The translations under genes and the position numbers were made by a program. 64,000 bases of DNA from the NCBI GenBank assembly GCA_963820795.1, contig CAWGBJ010000020.1:248001-312000 (forward strand), read 5' to 3'. The stretch comes from Roseiarcus sp963820795 (GTDB taxonomy: Bacteria; Pseudomonadota; Alphaproteobacteria; Rhizobiales; Beijerinckiaceae). The notes beneath the pieces were generated by a model that did no database searches, was not told the DNA's origin, and saw only the letters and a list, made by a program, of their open reading frames with translations. Positions 48,864 to 58,167 of the stretch are shown here, in pieces. The first letter of the stretch is position 1. Each line of letters begins with the position of its first letter.

Positions 48864-49062
48864 CAGGAGCACAAGTATCCTCTTTCGCGCCCGGATCGGC
48901 GGGCCATAATTATACATAGCCGGGGTTTGCGGGCGAGCAAATTTCACCCCTCCCCGCCTGTCTTCTTTGGGGAGAGGGGTCGGGGCGAGGATCCGAGCGC
49001 CGCCTTGTCGCCACACGGGGAGAGGGAACTCGCCCGCTTGCGAGAAGGAGCAAAGAGAGGAA

Positions 49063-50553
49063 ATGCCAGGCGTGAAGATCGCGATCATCGGGGCGGGCAG
49101 TGTCGGCTTCACAAGGAAGCTCGTCACCGACGTGTTGTGCGTGCCGGAGCTTCAGGACACCGAGATTGCGTTGACCGACATCGACGAGCGCAATCTCGGC
49201 ATGGTGCGGCAGATTCTGGAGACCATCGTTTCGCTCAACCGGCTGCCGGCGCGCGTCGCCGCCTCGCTCGACCGGCGCCGCGCGCTCGAAGGCGCGCGCT
49301 ACGTGATCAATTGCGCCCGCATCGGCGGCCTGGAGGCCTTCGCGGACGACATCCGCATCCCGCTGCAATACGGGGTGGACCAGTGCGTCGGCGACACGAT
49401 CTGCGCCGGCGGCATCCTCTACGGCCAGCGTTCGATTCCGGCTGTTCTCGACTTCTGCGCCGACATTCGTGCGGTGTGCGAGCCGGGCGCCAAGCTTCTC
49501 AACTACGCCAACCCGATGGCGATGAACACCTGGGCGGCAATCGACCATGGCAAGGTGGAGACGATCGGCCTCTGCCACGGCGTGCAGCACGGCTGGCGGC
49601 AGATCGCCGAGGCGCTCGGCGCGGACGACCCGCACGAAGTCGAATACATCTGCTGCGGCATTAATCATCAGACCTGGTACATCGACGTGCGTCTGCGCGG
49701 CCGGCGCATCGGCCGCGACGAGCTGGTCGCGGCGTTCGAGCGGCATCCTGTCTATTCGCGGCAGGAAAAGCTGCGGATCGACGTCCTCAAGCGGTTCGGC
49801 GTCTATTCGACCGAGAGCAACGGCCACCTGTCGGAATATCTGCCGTGGTATCGCAAGCGGCCCGACGAGATCGGCCGCTGGATCGACATGTCGGAATGGA
49901 TCCACGGCGAGACCGGCGGCTACCTGCGCTACTGCACCGAGACGCGCAACTGGTTCGAGACCGATTTTCCGGTCATTCTCGAAGAAGCCAAGAAACCGAT
50001 CGATCCCGCGCTGCGCACCGACGAACATGCGAGCCACATCCTGGAGGCGCTGGAGACCGGCCGTCCTTATCGGGGCCACTTCAATGTGAAGAACAATGGC
50101 CTGGTGACCAACCTCGCCTCCGATGCGATCGTCGAAACGCCCGGCTACGCCGATCGCTTCGGGCTCAACATGAGCGCCGGCCTGACGTTGCCGATGGCCT
50201 GCGCCGCCACCTGCACGGCCTCGATCAACGTGCAGCGGATGTCGGTCGAGGCGGCGGTGAAGGGCGACGTCGACCTTCTCAAGCTCGCGGTCCTGCACGA
50301 TCCGCTGGTCGGCGCCATCTGCTCACCCGACGAGGTTTGGCGGATGGTCGACGAGATGCTGGTCGCGCAAAGCCGGTGGCTGCCGCAATACGCGCACGCG
50401 ATCGACGCCGCCCGCAAACGGCTCATGTCCGCTCCGGCGCGAAAGACGGAGCGCCAGGGCGCGGCGCGCCGCCCGGTCCGCTCGGTCGAGGAGTTGCGCG
50501 CCGCGCGGGTCGAGAAGCGCAAATCGAGCGCCGGGAATCCGGCGGTCGTCTGA
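49063..50553 (+). CDS. GH4-family alpha-galactosidase/6-phospho-glycosidase-like
   Basis: 496 residues from ATG 49063 (AGAGAGG upstream). NAD-binding start VKIAIIGAGSVGFTRKLVTD, ALTDIDERNLGMV, LLNYANPMAMNTWA (metal site Asn/Pro), CHGVQHGWRQIAEALG and YICCGINHQTWYIDV (catalytic Cys/His). This is the GH4 family, which uses NAD+ and Mn2+ by redox elimination; no phosphate-binding signature is evident, and CHGV with CGINH fits MelA-type alpha-galactosidases. First gene of an operon with an ABC importer, so it hydrolyses the imported galactoside. Long charged C-tail. Confidence 0.88.
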   Translation: MPGVKIAIIGAGSVGFTRKLVTDVLCVPELQDTEIALTDIDERNLGMVRQILETIVSLNRLPARVAASLDRRRALEGARYVINCARIGGLEAFADDIRIPLQYGVDQCVGDTICAGGILYGQRSIPAVLDFCADIRAVCEPGAKLLNYANPMAMNTWAAIDHGKVETIGLCHGVQHGWRQIAEALGADDPHEVEYICCGINHQTWYIDVRLRGRRIGRDELVAAFERHPVYSRQEKLRIDVLKRFGVYSTESNGHLSEYLPWYRKRPDEIGRWIDMSEWIHGETGGYLRYCTETRNWFETDFPVILEEAKKPIDPALRTDEHASHILEALETGRPYRGHFNVKNNGLVTNLASDAIVETPGYADRFGLNMSAGLTLPMACAATCTASINVQRMSVEAAVKGDVDLLKLAVLHDPLVGAICSPDEVWRMVDEMLVAQSRWLPQYAHAIDAARKRLMSAPARKTERQGAARRPVRSVEELRAARVEKRKSSAGNPAVV

Positions 50554-50618
50554 CGAGGCGCTCGCGGTCCGTCACGACGGCGCGAGGCGCAAGAGAAAAA
50601 GTGGAGGAGGACGTTCCG

Positions 50619-51881
50619 ATGAAGAGGTTGACGATTGGGCTCGCCGCGGCGGCGTTGGCCGTTTGCGGCTTCGGCGCTCCCTTGGCCGCCGCAGACCCGG
50701 TGACATTGCATTTCTGGGTGGCATGGTCCCCGCAACAGGCGGACGCCATCGCCGCCAAGAAGGAGATCGCTGGCTACGAACAGGCGCATCCGAACGTCAA
50801 GATCGATGTGCAGAACATCACCTACGACGCGTTGCACGACAAGCTGCTGACCGCGCTCGCCGGCGGCGACGCGCCGGATCTCAGCTGGGGCTTGCCGGAA
50901 TGGCTCGGCGAATTGTCGCGCATGGGCGCCTTGCGCGACATGACTGAGGAGGCCAAGACCTGGCCGGACAAGAGCGCGATCTATCCGAACGTGATGGCCG
51001 CGCTGACGATCGACGGCCATCTGCTCGCCATGCCACATTATCTCGGCATCCGCGCCCTTCTCGTTCACGAGGACATGCTGAAAGCCGCGGGCATCGCTGC
51101 GCCCCCGAAGACCTGGGACGAGCTCATCGCCAATTCGCAGGCGATCAAGCAGAAGACCGGCAAGTTCGGCTTCGGCATCGCCGGCACCGGCGTGCGCTCG
51201 CCGCAGGAGCTGATCATGTATCTGGCGCAGAATGGCCTGTCGCTCGCCGAGCGCCAGCCCGACGGCAAGTACAAGAACACCTGGGCGGACGACCCGGCGA
51301 AGCTCGCCAGGGCGACGGAAGTGTTCGCCTTCTACAAGAACCTCATCGACAAGGGCGTGATCAACCCCGACGGCGCGAGCTGGGGCTGGGAGGAGGAGGA
51401 CACCAATTTCGGGCTTGGGCAATACGCCATGGTGATCGACGGCGCCTGGATGGAATCGCGCGAGCAGCAGAACCCCGAAACGATGAAGGACGTGACCATC
51501 TCCGCCCCACCCTACAAGGAGAAGCCCGCGACCTTCTTCGAGATCAACCCGTTCTATGTCTACAAGGCCGGGAAGCATCCGAAGGAGACCTGGGATTTTG
51601 TCGCCTTCATGAACGGCAAGGAATTCCAGGAGGCGGTCCATCCGAACAACTCGCCGCGTTCCGACGTGACCACCGACAGCAAGTGGGGCAAGGGCTTCAC
51701 CGTCCTCGCGCCGACCGGGGTCGTGTTTCCGCCGGTGCCGCTTGGCGCCGTCACCCGCGACATGATCGAGTCGCTCGGTCGGACGCTGCTCAAGCACGAG
51801 GAGCCGGAATCGGTCGCCAAGTGGCTGGCGGCGTCGATCAACAAGGATCTGAAACAGTCGGGCGAACTCAGCAGCAATTGA
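50619..51881 (+). CDS. ABC transporter sugar-binding protein
   Basis: 420 residues from ATG 50619 (GGAGGAGG upstream). Signal peptide MKRLTIGLAAAALAVCGFGA (cleavage near LAAADP). Family 1 extracellular solute-binding pattern: TLHFWVAWSPQQADAIAAKK, ITYDALHDKLLTALAGGDAP, AMVIDGAWMESREQQNPETM. It binds an oligosaccharide in the periplasm for the permeases downstream. A strong hairpin follows the stop (51899-51930) before the first permease gene, as in the malE-malF junction. Confidence 0.92.
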   Translation: MKRLTIGLAAAALAVCGFGAPLAAADPVTLHFWVAWSPQQADAIAAKKEIAGYEQAHPNVKIDVQNITYDALHDKLLTALAGGDAPDLSWGLPEWLGELSRMGALRDMTEEAKTWPDKSAIYPNVMAALTIDGHLLAMPHYLGIRALLVHEDMLKAAGIAAPPKTWDELIANSQAIKQKTGKFGFGIAGTGVRSPQELIMYLAQNGLSLAERQPDGKYKNTWADDPAKLARATEVFAFYKNLIDKGVINPDGASWGWEEEDTNFGLGQYAMVIDGAWMESREQQNPETMKDVTISAPPYKEKPATFFEINPFYVYKAGKHPKETWDFVAFMNGKEFQEAVHPNNSPRSDVTTDSKWGKGFTVLAPTGVVFPPVPLGAVTRDMIESLGRTLLKHEEPESVAKWLAASINKDLKQSGELSSN

Positions 51882-51898
51882 GCGCAGAGCGCGCCAAG

Positions 51899-51930
51899 GT
51901 TTTCCTCCCCGCGTCGTGGGGGAGGAAAAC
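51899..51930 (+). repeat. 12-bp stem hairpin between binding-protein and permease genes
   Basis: GTTTTCCTCCCC, an 8-base loop, GGGGAGGAAAAC, perfect stem. It lies 18 bases past the stop with no T-run. By analogy with malE-malF REP hairpins it could protect the upstream mRNA from 3' degradation. The bases further on (51962-52020) resemble interspersed CATCCGGCGC/GCGCCACCTTCTCCC repeats. Confidence 0.75.
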
Positions 51931-52035
51931 TGGCGGTGAGGGATCCGGGGCGATGGCCCTTCGGCGACAGCCCTCATCCGGCGCTTCGCGCCACCTTCTC
52001 CCGGGAACGGAGAACGAAGGACGCCGGGAAACCGT

Positions 52036-53010
52036 ATGACAGCGGATCCTGTGAGAGCCCTGGTCGACGCTCCGCTCGCGGCGCGCGTCAAAAAGGCCGC
52101 CCGGCGCGATCAGGGCGCGCGGAGGACCGCGCTGCGCAAGGCGGCGGCGGTCTGCGTGGCGCCCGCCGCCGTCTTCCTGCTGGTGCTGATCGCCTATCCG
52201 CTGGCGCAGGTGTTGTGGAGCGCCTTCCACTACGTCAACCTCGTCAACCCGACCGTCAGCGGCTTCGCCCGCCTCGACAATTTCGCCACCGTGCTCGGGG
52301 ACGAGCATTTCTGGCCTTCGCTCTGGCGCACAGGCGAGTGGACCGTGGTCTCGGTCGCCGGCGAATACCTGCTCGGCCTCGCCTCCGCGGTGGCGCTCGC
52401 CCAGCCGATCAGGGCGCGAAGCGTCTTTCGCGCCATCGTCATCATCCCCTGGGTCATTCCGATCGTCGTCGCGGGGCTCAACTGGACCTGGATGCTGACC
52501 CCCGACTACGGCGTCCTCAACATCTGGATGGTCAAGCTCGGCCTGATGGCGAAGCCATACTATTGGCTCGGCAATCTGGATTCGGCGCTCCTCACGGTCT
52601 CGTTCGTCAACATCTGGCGCAGCTTTCCGTTTTATACGATCAGCCTCCTGGCGGCGCTTCTCTCGGTGCCGCGCGAAATTCTGGAGTCGGCCGCCATCGA
52701 CGGGGCCGGGCCGATCCGGCGCTTCGTCTACATCATCCTTCCGCAGCTCAAGATCGTCTCGCTGACGCTCATCTTCATCCACATCATCTGGACGGCGGTC
52801 AATTTCGATTTCATCTGGATCATGACGCAAGGCGGTCCCTACAACGCGTCAGAGACGCTGCCGATCATGATCTATCGCTACGCGATGGAGGACTTTGACG
52901 TCGGCGCCGCCAGCGCGCTTGCGATGATGAGCATGGGATTCATGCTCGCCGTCTTCTTCGTCTACTGGTACGCCGCGTCGGCGCGTTCGGCGGAGGGGGC
53001 GTCATGGTGA
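52036..53010 (+). CDS. ABC sugar transporter permease (MalF-like)
   Basis: 324 residues. Six hydrophobic helices; VAPAAVFLLVLIAYPLAQVL near the N-terminus, and the conserved EAA loop ESAAIDGAGPIRRFVYIILPQ, which docks on the ATPase. Binding-protein-dependent sugar permease. A basic N-terminal stretch (ARVKKAARRDQGARRTALRK) precedes the first helix. Overlaps the next permease gene by seven bases. Confidence 0.92.
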   Translation: MTADPVRALVDAPLAARVKKAARRDQGARRTALRKAAAVCVAPAAVFLLVLIAYPLAQVLWSAFHYVNLVNPTVSGFARLDNFATVLGDEHFWPSLWRTGEWTVVSVAGEYLLGLASAVALAQPIRARSVFRAIVIIPWVIPIVVAGLNWTWMLTPDYGVLNIWMVKLGLMAKPYYWLGNLDSALLTVSFVNIWRSFPFYTISLLAALLSVPREILESAAIDGAGPIRRFVYIILPQLKIVSLTLIFIHIIWTAVNFDFIWIMTQGGPYNASETLPIMIYRYAMEDFDVGAASALAMMSMGFMLAVFFVYWYAASARSAEGASW

Positions 53011-53849
53011 CGAGCGGCTTCGAGCGGCAGGCGCGAGCCGGCGCGACCTACGCCACGCTGGCGCTGTTCGCCGTCTTCTGTCTCTTTCCGTTTCTCTGGA
53101 TGCTCGACACGTCGCTGAAGCCGCCTGATGAGGTGCGCAGCCTCAATCCGACCTTCTGGATCCTCCATCCGACGCTGGTGAACTTCAACCACGTGCTGAC
53201 GGATGGAAATTTCCTCATCTACTTCCGCAACAGCGTCATCGTCGCCGGCGGCGCGACGCTGCTGTCGCTCATGGTCTCGATCTTCTGCGGCTACGCGCTG
53301 AGCCGCTTCCCGCGCGAGCCGATTGCGCGCACGGTCGGCGGGGCCCTTCTGCTGTCGCAAATGATCCCCGGCGTCCTGCTTCTCGCGCCGATCTATATTC
53401 TGATGCGGCAGTTCGACCTCCTGTCGACCTATCGCGCGCTCATCATCGTCTATTGCACGTTCTCGATCCCGCTCTGCTGCTTCATGCTGAAAGGCTTCTT
53501 CGACGCCGTTCCGCGCGAGCTCGAGGACGCGGCCGAAATGGACGGCTGTTCCCGGTTCGGGTTTATCACCCGCATCCTGTTGCCGCTCGCCGCGCCCGGC
53601 ATCCTGGCGACGGCGCTCTTCTGCTTCGTCACCGCCTGGAACGAATTCCTGTTCGGCTACGTCTTGATCAACGACGAATCGCGGCGAACGCTGACGCCCG
53701 GCATCATGGTGTTCAAGGGGCCGCATCTGACCGACTGGGGCGCCCTGATGGCGGCCTCCGTCCTGGCGGTCGTCCCGGTCGCGATCTTCTTTGTCTACCT
53801 GCAGCGCTTTCTCATGGAAGGGCTCTCGACCGGCGCGGTCAAAGGCTGA
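53004..53849 (+). CDS. ABC sugar transporter permease (MalG-like)
   Basis: 281 residues. Six helices; YATLALFAVFCLFPFLWMLD at the start and the EAA loop EDAAEMDGCSRFGFITRILL, typical of MalG-type subunits, with the tail LQRFLMEGLSTGAVKG. Forms the channel with the MalF-like subunit. No ATPase gene follows: folE lies on the other strand after 21 bases. The importer must borrow a MsiK-like or MalK ATPase from elsewhere. Confidence 0.92.
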   Translation: MVTSGFERQARAGATYATLALFAVFCLFPFLWMLDTSLKPPDEVRSLNPTFWILHPTLVNFNHVLTDGNFLIYFRNSVIVAGGATLLSLMVSIFCGYALSRFPREPIARTVGGALLLSQMIPGVLLLAPIYILMRQFDLLSTYRALIIVYCTFSIPLCCFMLKGFFDAVPRELEDAAEMDGCSRFGFITRILLPLAAPGILATALFCFVTAWNEFLFGYVLINDESRRTLTPGIMVFKGPHLTDWGALMAASVLAVVPVAIFFVYLQRFLMEGLSTGAVKG

Positions 53850-53870
53850 CGATCGGGAGGCCGGAGCCCG

Positions 53871-54500
53871 CTACTCGGTGGTGTCCGCGTTGACGAGCGA
53901 CAGGAACTCGGCGCGGGTCGCCGGCTGATCGCGGAAGACGCCGAGCATGCGGCTGGTGACGAGGTCGGAGCCGCGCTTGCGGACGCCGCGGCTGATCATG
54001 CAATGGTGCGCCGCCTTGACGACGACGGCGACGCCGGCGGGTTTCAGCACCTCCTCGATAGTGTTGGCGATCTGGGCGGTCAGCCGCTCCTGGATCTGCA
54101 GCCGCTTGGAGAAGATCTCGACCACCCGGGCGAGCTTCGATATGCCGACGACCCGGCGATCGGGGAGATAGCCGACCCAGACCCGGCCGATGATCGGGGC
54201 GATGTGATGCTCGCAATGGCTCTCGAAGGTGACCCCGCGCAGGACGATCATCTCATCATAGCCGTCGACCTCGGAAAAAGTCTTGCGCAGCACCTGCGCC
54301 GGATCCTCCTCATAGCCGCAGAAATATTCACGAAAAGAACGCACCATACGGTCCGGCGTCTCGCGCAGGCCGTCCCGGTCCGGGTTCTCGCCGATCCATT
54401 CGAGGATGGTGCGGAAGGCCCGCTCGGCTTCGCCGTCGCTGACCGGCTTCGCGCCGCCGCCCGATGACTGGGCGTCGCTGCTTTCCAGTTTGAGCGCCAT
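53871..54500 (-). CDS. folE: GTP cyclohydrolase I
   Basis: 209 residues from ATG 54500 (AAGGA eight bases upstream). Family motifs: LETPDRMVRSFREYF-like RETPDRMVRSFREYFCGYEE, zinc and active-site regions VTFESHCEHHIAP, VGISKLARVVEIFSKRLQIQ and KAAHHCMISRGVRKRGS. It makes dihydroneopterin triphosphate, the first step of folate synthesis. It is separate from the sugar operon it faces. Confidence 0.96.
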   Translation of the reverse strand: MALKLESSDAQSSGGGAKPVSDGEAERAFRTILEWIGENPDRDGLRETPDRMVRSFREYFCGYEEDPAQVLRKTFSEVDGYDEMIVLRGVTFESHCEHHIAPIIGRVWVGYLPDRRVVGISKLARVVEIFSKRLQIQERLTAQIANTIEEVLKPAGVAVVVKAAHHCMISRGVRKRGSDLVTSRMLGVFRDQPATRAEFLSLVNADTTE

Positions 54501-54644
54501 TCGATCGTTCCTTCTCGCCGTTCGCGCTGAGCGAAAACCACATTCGAATGCCCATTCTAACCGGGGCTGCCTCACTTCACAAAGGAGGCGTCGTTATGAC
54601 CTTGTCGTTGCGCCGGCCACGCGCGCAAAATTGAATGCTTTGGG

Positions 54645-55250
54645 ATGGACTCGCCGAGCCCCGCGAACGTAACATCGGGCTTCGTTGGTGACGCTTTGAC
54701 TCGGAGCGGACGACTTTCCGACATGGACAGATGGCGCCACGACCGCCTTGTCGTTCGCGAGGCGGTTTTCGACGACCTTGACGCGATCGCGAAGCTTGAG
54801 CACGACGCCTTTCCCGACGATCAGCTGTCGCGCCGCTCGTTGCGCTACTTTTTGCGCGCGTCGCATCGGCCGGTGATCGCGGCGGCCATCGACGGTGAAG
54901 TGGCGGGCTACGCGCTGGTCTCGCTGCGCAAGGGCTTGCGATCGGTCAGGATCTACTCGATTGCGGTCTCGTCCCGCTTTGCCCGACGCGGCGTCGGCCT
55001 GGCGCTCCTGCGCGCCTGCGAGGCCTACGCCCGCCTCCGCGGTCGGACGGGGCTGACCCTCGAGGTGCGCTACGACAATGCGCCCGCAATCGCCCTCTAC
55101 GAGAAATGGGGTTTTCGGCAGTTCGGCGAACACGAGGATTATTACGCCGACGGCGCGACCGCCTTGCGGCTCGAGAAGAGTCTCGTTCCGCAGTCTCAAC
55201 ATTCCGCTTCGCCCGCGCGCGGCGCGGCGCAGGGCCGCCGTCGCTTCTGA
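54645..55250 (+). CDS. GNAT-family N-acetyltransferase (RimI-like)
   Basis: 201 residues from ATG 54645; ATG 54723 (MDRWRHDRLVVREAVFDDLD) is a good alternative that starts at the domain. GNAT fold: IYSIAVSSRFARRGVGLALL (acetyl-CoA loop RRGVG), LTLEVRYDNAPAIALYEKWG and FRQFGEHEDYYADGATALRL. The YEKWGF and YYADG segments are typical of RimI-like ribosomal or peptide acetyltransferases. The C-terminal tail is Arg/Ala-rich. 69 bases before cysD. Confidence 0.85.
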   Translation: MDSPSPANVTSGFVGDALTRSGRLSDMDRWRHDRLVVREAVFDDLDAIAKLEHDAFPDDQLSRRSLRYFLRASHRPVIAAAIDGEVAGYALVSLRKGLRSVRIYSIAVSSRFARRGVGLALLRACEAYARLRGRTGLTLEVRYDNAPAIALYEKWGFRQFGEHEDYYADGATALRLEKSLVPQSQHSASPARGAAQGRRRF

Positions 55251-55318
55251 ATGCGCATCGAAAAGTTGACGCTGGGGCGGAAAGCCGCTTAAGAGCCCGC
55301 CTCTCGCCGGAACTATGC

Positions 55319-56227
55319 ATGACAAGCTCGCTGCCCGCCCACCTCAAGCGCCTCGAAGCCGAATCAATTTTCATCATGCGTGAGGTTGTCGCGGAAATGC
55401 GCAATCCGGTGATGCTTTATTCGATCGGCAAAGATTCGAGCGTCATGCTGCACGTGGCGCTCAAGGCCTTTCATCCGGCCAAGCCGCCGTTTCCGCTGCT
55501 GCACGTCGACACGACGTGGAAATTCCGCGAGATGATTGCTTTTCGCGACGAGACAGCGCGACGGCTGGGCTTGAAGCTGATCGCCTATGTCAATCAGGAC
55601 GGCGTCCGCCGCGGCGTCTCGCCGGTCGCCTCGGGATCGCAGGTCCACACTCAGGTGATGAAGACCGAGGCGCTTCGCCAGGCGCTCGACGACGGACGCT
55701 ACGACGCGGCCTTCGGCGGCGCGCGCCGGGACGAGGAAAAGAGCCGCGCCAAGGAGCGGATCTTCTCGCATCGCTCGGCGGCGCACGCCTGGGATCCGCG
55801 CAATCAGCGCCCGGAACTGTGGCGCCTGTTCAATACGCGTCTGCGCGAGGGCGAGTCGATGCGCGTCTTTCCGCTGTCGAACTGGACCGAGCTCGATGTG
55901 TGGGAATACATCAAGGCCGAAAGCATTCCCGTCGTGCCGCTCTACTTTTCCAAGCCGCGCCCGGTGGTCGAACGCTCGGGCGCCCTGATCATGGTCGACG
56001 ACGACCGGCTGCCGCTGAATCCCGGCGAGACGCCGCGCATGCTGAAGGTGCGCTTCCGCACGCTCGGCTGTTATCCGCTCACCGGGGCGATCGAGTCGGA
56101 GGCCGAGACGCTCGACGACATCATCGCCGAGATGCGCGCCGCGACCACCTCGGAGCGCCAGGGGCGCCTTATCGACACCGACGAAAGCGCCTCGATGGAG
56201 AAGAAGAAGCGCGAGGGCTATTTCTGA
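55319..56227 (+). CDS. cysD: Sulfate adenylyltransferase subunit 2
   Basis: 302 residues from ATG 55319 (MTSSLPAHLKRLEAESIFIM). PAPS-reductase-like ATP-pyrophosphatase: PVMLYSIGKDSSVMLHVALK (SxGKDS motif), TWKFREMI, FGGARRDEEKSRAKERIFSH and SNWTELDVWEYIKAESIPVV. Makes adenosine 5'-phosphosulfate with CysN. The stop overlaps the cysNC start (TGATG). No cysH or sulfite reductase gene is in the window. Confidence 0.96.
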   Translation: MTSSLPAHLKRLEAESIFIMREVVAEMRNPVMLYSIGKDSSVMLHVALKAFHPAKPPFPLLHVDTTWKFREMIAFRDETARRLGLKLIAYVNQDGVRRGVSPVASGSQVHTQVMKTEALRQALDDGRYDAAFGGARRDEEKSRAKERIFSHRSAAHAWDPRNQRPELWRLFNTRLREGESMRVFPLSNWTELDVWEYIKAESIPVVPLYFSKPRPVVERSGALIMVDDDRLPLNPGETPRMLKVRFRTLGCYPLTGAIESEAETLDDIIAEMRAATTSERQGRLIDTDESASMEKKKREGYF

Positions 56228-58098
56228 TGGACGCCACCTTGCCGGCGTCCGCGCTGCCGACCCTCCGCCTCTTGACCTGCGGCTCGGTCGACGACGGCAA
56301 GTCGACGCTGATCGGGCGGCTGCTCTACGAGAAGAAGCTGATTTTCGACGACCAGCTGAGCGCGCTCGAACGCGATTCGAAGAAGTTCGGCACGACCGAG
56401 GACGCCATCGACTTCGCCCTGCTGGTCGACGGTCTCGAGGCCGAGCGCGAACAGGGCATCACCATCGACGTCGCCTATCGCTATTTCGCCACCGAGGCCC
56501 GCTCGTTCATCGTCGCCGACACGCCGGGTCACGAGCAATACACCCGCAACATGGCGACCGGGGCTTCGAACGCCGATCTCGCCATCGTGCTGGTCGATGC
56601 GCGCAAGGGTCTGTTGACCCAGACGCATCGCCATTCGATCATCGTGTCGCTGCTCGGCGTCAAGCATGTCGTGCTCGCGGTCAACAAGATCGATCTCGTC
56701 GGCTATGACGAAAGGATCTTCCGCGACATCGTCATCGCCTACCGCAAGTTCGCCGAGCCGCTCGGCTTCGGCTCGCTGATCGCCATCCCCATCTCGGCCC
56801 GTTTCGGCGACAACGTATCATCGACGAGCAAGCGCACGCCCTGGTATCAGGGGACGCACCTGCTCGATCACCTCGAGCGCATCGAGGTCGAGGAGGACCG
56901 CCGCGACGCGCCCTTCCGCCTTCCGGTGCAATGGATCAACCGCCCGCATCTCGACTTTCGCGGCTTCGCCGGCTCGATCGCCAGCGGGCGCATCGCGCGG
57001 GGCCAGCCAATCATCGTCGCCGGTTCCGGCCGTCAGAGCAAGGTCGCGCGCATCTTCGCCGCCGATCAGGAAGTCGACAGCGCCGAAGCGGGCGACGCGG
57101 TCACGCTGGCGCTCGCCTCTGAGGTCGATATTGCGCGCGGCGACGTCTTGTCGCATCCGGCGAGCCGACCCGAGGTCGCCGATCAGTTCACCGCGCACGT
57201 CCTTTGGATGAGCGCCGAACCGATGCTGCCGGGGCGATCCTACCTGATGAAGATCGGCACGCGCACGACCCCGGCCTCGATCACCGAGCTCAAGCACCGT
57301 GTCGACGTCAATAACTTCGACAAGCTCGCGGCCAAGAATCTGGCGCTCAACGAGGTCGGATTCTGCAATTTGGCGCTCAGCCTGCCGGTCGCCTACGACG
57401 CCTACGCCGACAACCGCCAGACAGGCGCCTTCATCCTGATCGACCGGCAGACCAACGAGACCGCGGCGGCGGGCATGATCTCGCATGGACTGCGGCGCGC
57501 GACCAATGTGCATCGGCACGGCATGACGGTGACGCGCGAGGCGCATGCGGCGCAGAAGCGCCAGAAGCCGGCGATCCTCTGGTTCACCGGCCTCTCGGGC
57601 GCGGGCAAGTCGACGATCGCCAATATCGTCGAGACGAAGCTCAATGCGCACGGCGCGCATACCGCGCTGCTCGACGGCGACAACGTGCGCCACGGGCTCA
57701 ACAAGGATCTCGGATTCACTGCCGCCGACCGCGTCGAGAACATCCGCCGGATCGGCGAAGTGGCGAAACTGATGACCGACGTCGGCCTGATCGTGCTCTG
57801 CTCGTTCATTTCCCCCTTCCGCGCGGAGCGGCGCCTCGTTCGCGATATGACGGCCGAGGGCGAATTCATCGAGATCTACGTCGAGGCGACGCTCGAAGCC
57901 GTCATCGCCCGCGACACCAAGGGCCTCTACAAGCGCGCGCTCGCCGGCGAGATCAAGAATTTCACCGGCGTTGATCAGGCCTACGAAACCCCCGAGGCGC
58001 CCGAGCTCGTTCTCAACTCAGCGCTGGAGAGCGCCGAGACGCTGGCCGACCGCGTCATCGAGGAGCTCGAACGGCGCGGCAATATCGCGAAGCTTTAG
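56227..58098 (+). CDS. cysNC: Bifunctional sulfate adenylyltransferase subunit 1/APS kinase
   Basis: 623 residues. N-terminal GTPase (CysN): GSVDDGKSTLIGRLLYEKK, ADTPGHEQYTRNMATGAS and AVNKIDLVGYDE. From about residue 445 a fused APS kinase (CysC): ILWFTGLSGAGKSTIANIVE (P-loop), LLDGDNVRHGLNKDLGFTAA and ISPFRAERRLVRDM. Together with CysD it turns sulfate into APS and then PAPS. Translationally coupled to cysD. The fusion is common in Hyphomicrobiales. Confidence 0.96.
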   Translation: MDATLPASALPTLRLLTCGSVDDGKSTLIGRLLYEKKLIFDDQLSALERDSKKFGTTEDAIDFALLVDGLEAEREQGITIDVAYRYFATEARSFIVADTPGHEQYTRNMATGASNADLAIVLVDARKGLLTQTHRHSIIVSLLGVKHVVLAVNKIDLVGYDERIFRDIVIAYRKFAEPLGFGSLIAIPISARFGDNVSSTSKRTPWYQGTHLLDHLERIEVEEDRRDAPFRLPVQWINRPHLDFRGFAGSIASGRIARGQPIIVAGSGRQSKVARIFAADQEVDSAEAGDAVTLALASEVDIARGDVLSHPASRPEVADQFTAHVLWMSAEPMLPGRSYLMKIGTRTTPASITELKHRVDVNNFDKLAAKNLALNEVGFCNLALSLPVAYDAYADNRQTGAFILIDRQTNETAAAGMISHGLRRATNVHRHGMTVTREAHAAQKRQKPAILWFTGLSGAGKSTIANIVETKLNAHGAHTALLDGDNVRHGLNKDLGFTAADRVENIRRIGEVAKLMTDVGLIVLCSFISPFRAERRLVRDMTAEGEFIEIYVEATLEAVIARDTKGLYKRALAGEIKNFTGVDQAYETPEAPELVLNSALESAETLADRVIEELERRGNIAKL

Positions 58099-58167
58099 TC
58101 CCGCCTTAAGCCGTCATTGCGAGTTGAGCAGCAATCGAGGCGATCGAGGGGCGGGGCTCGCCGCGCC

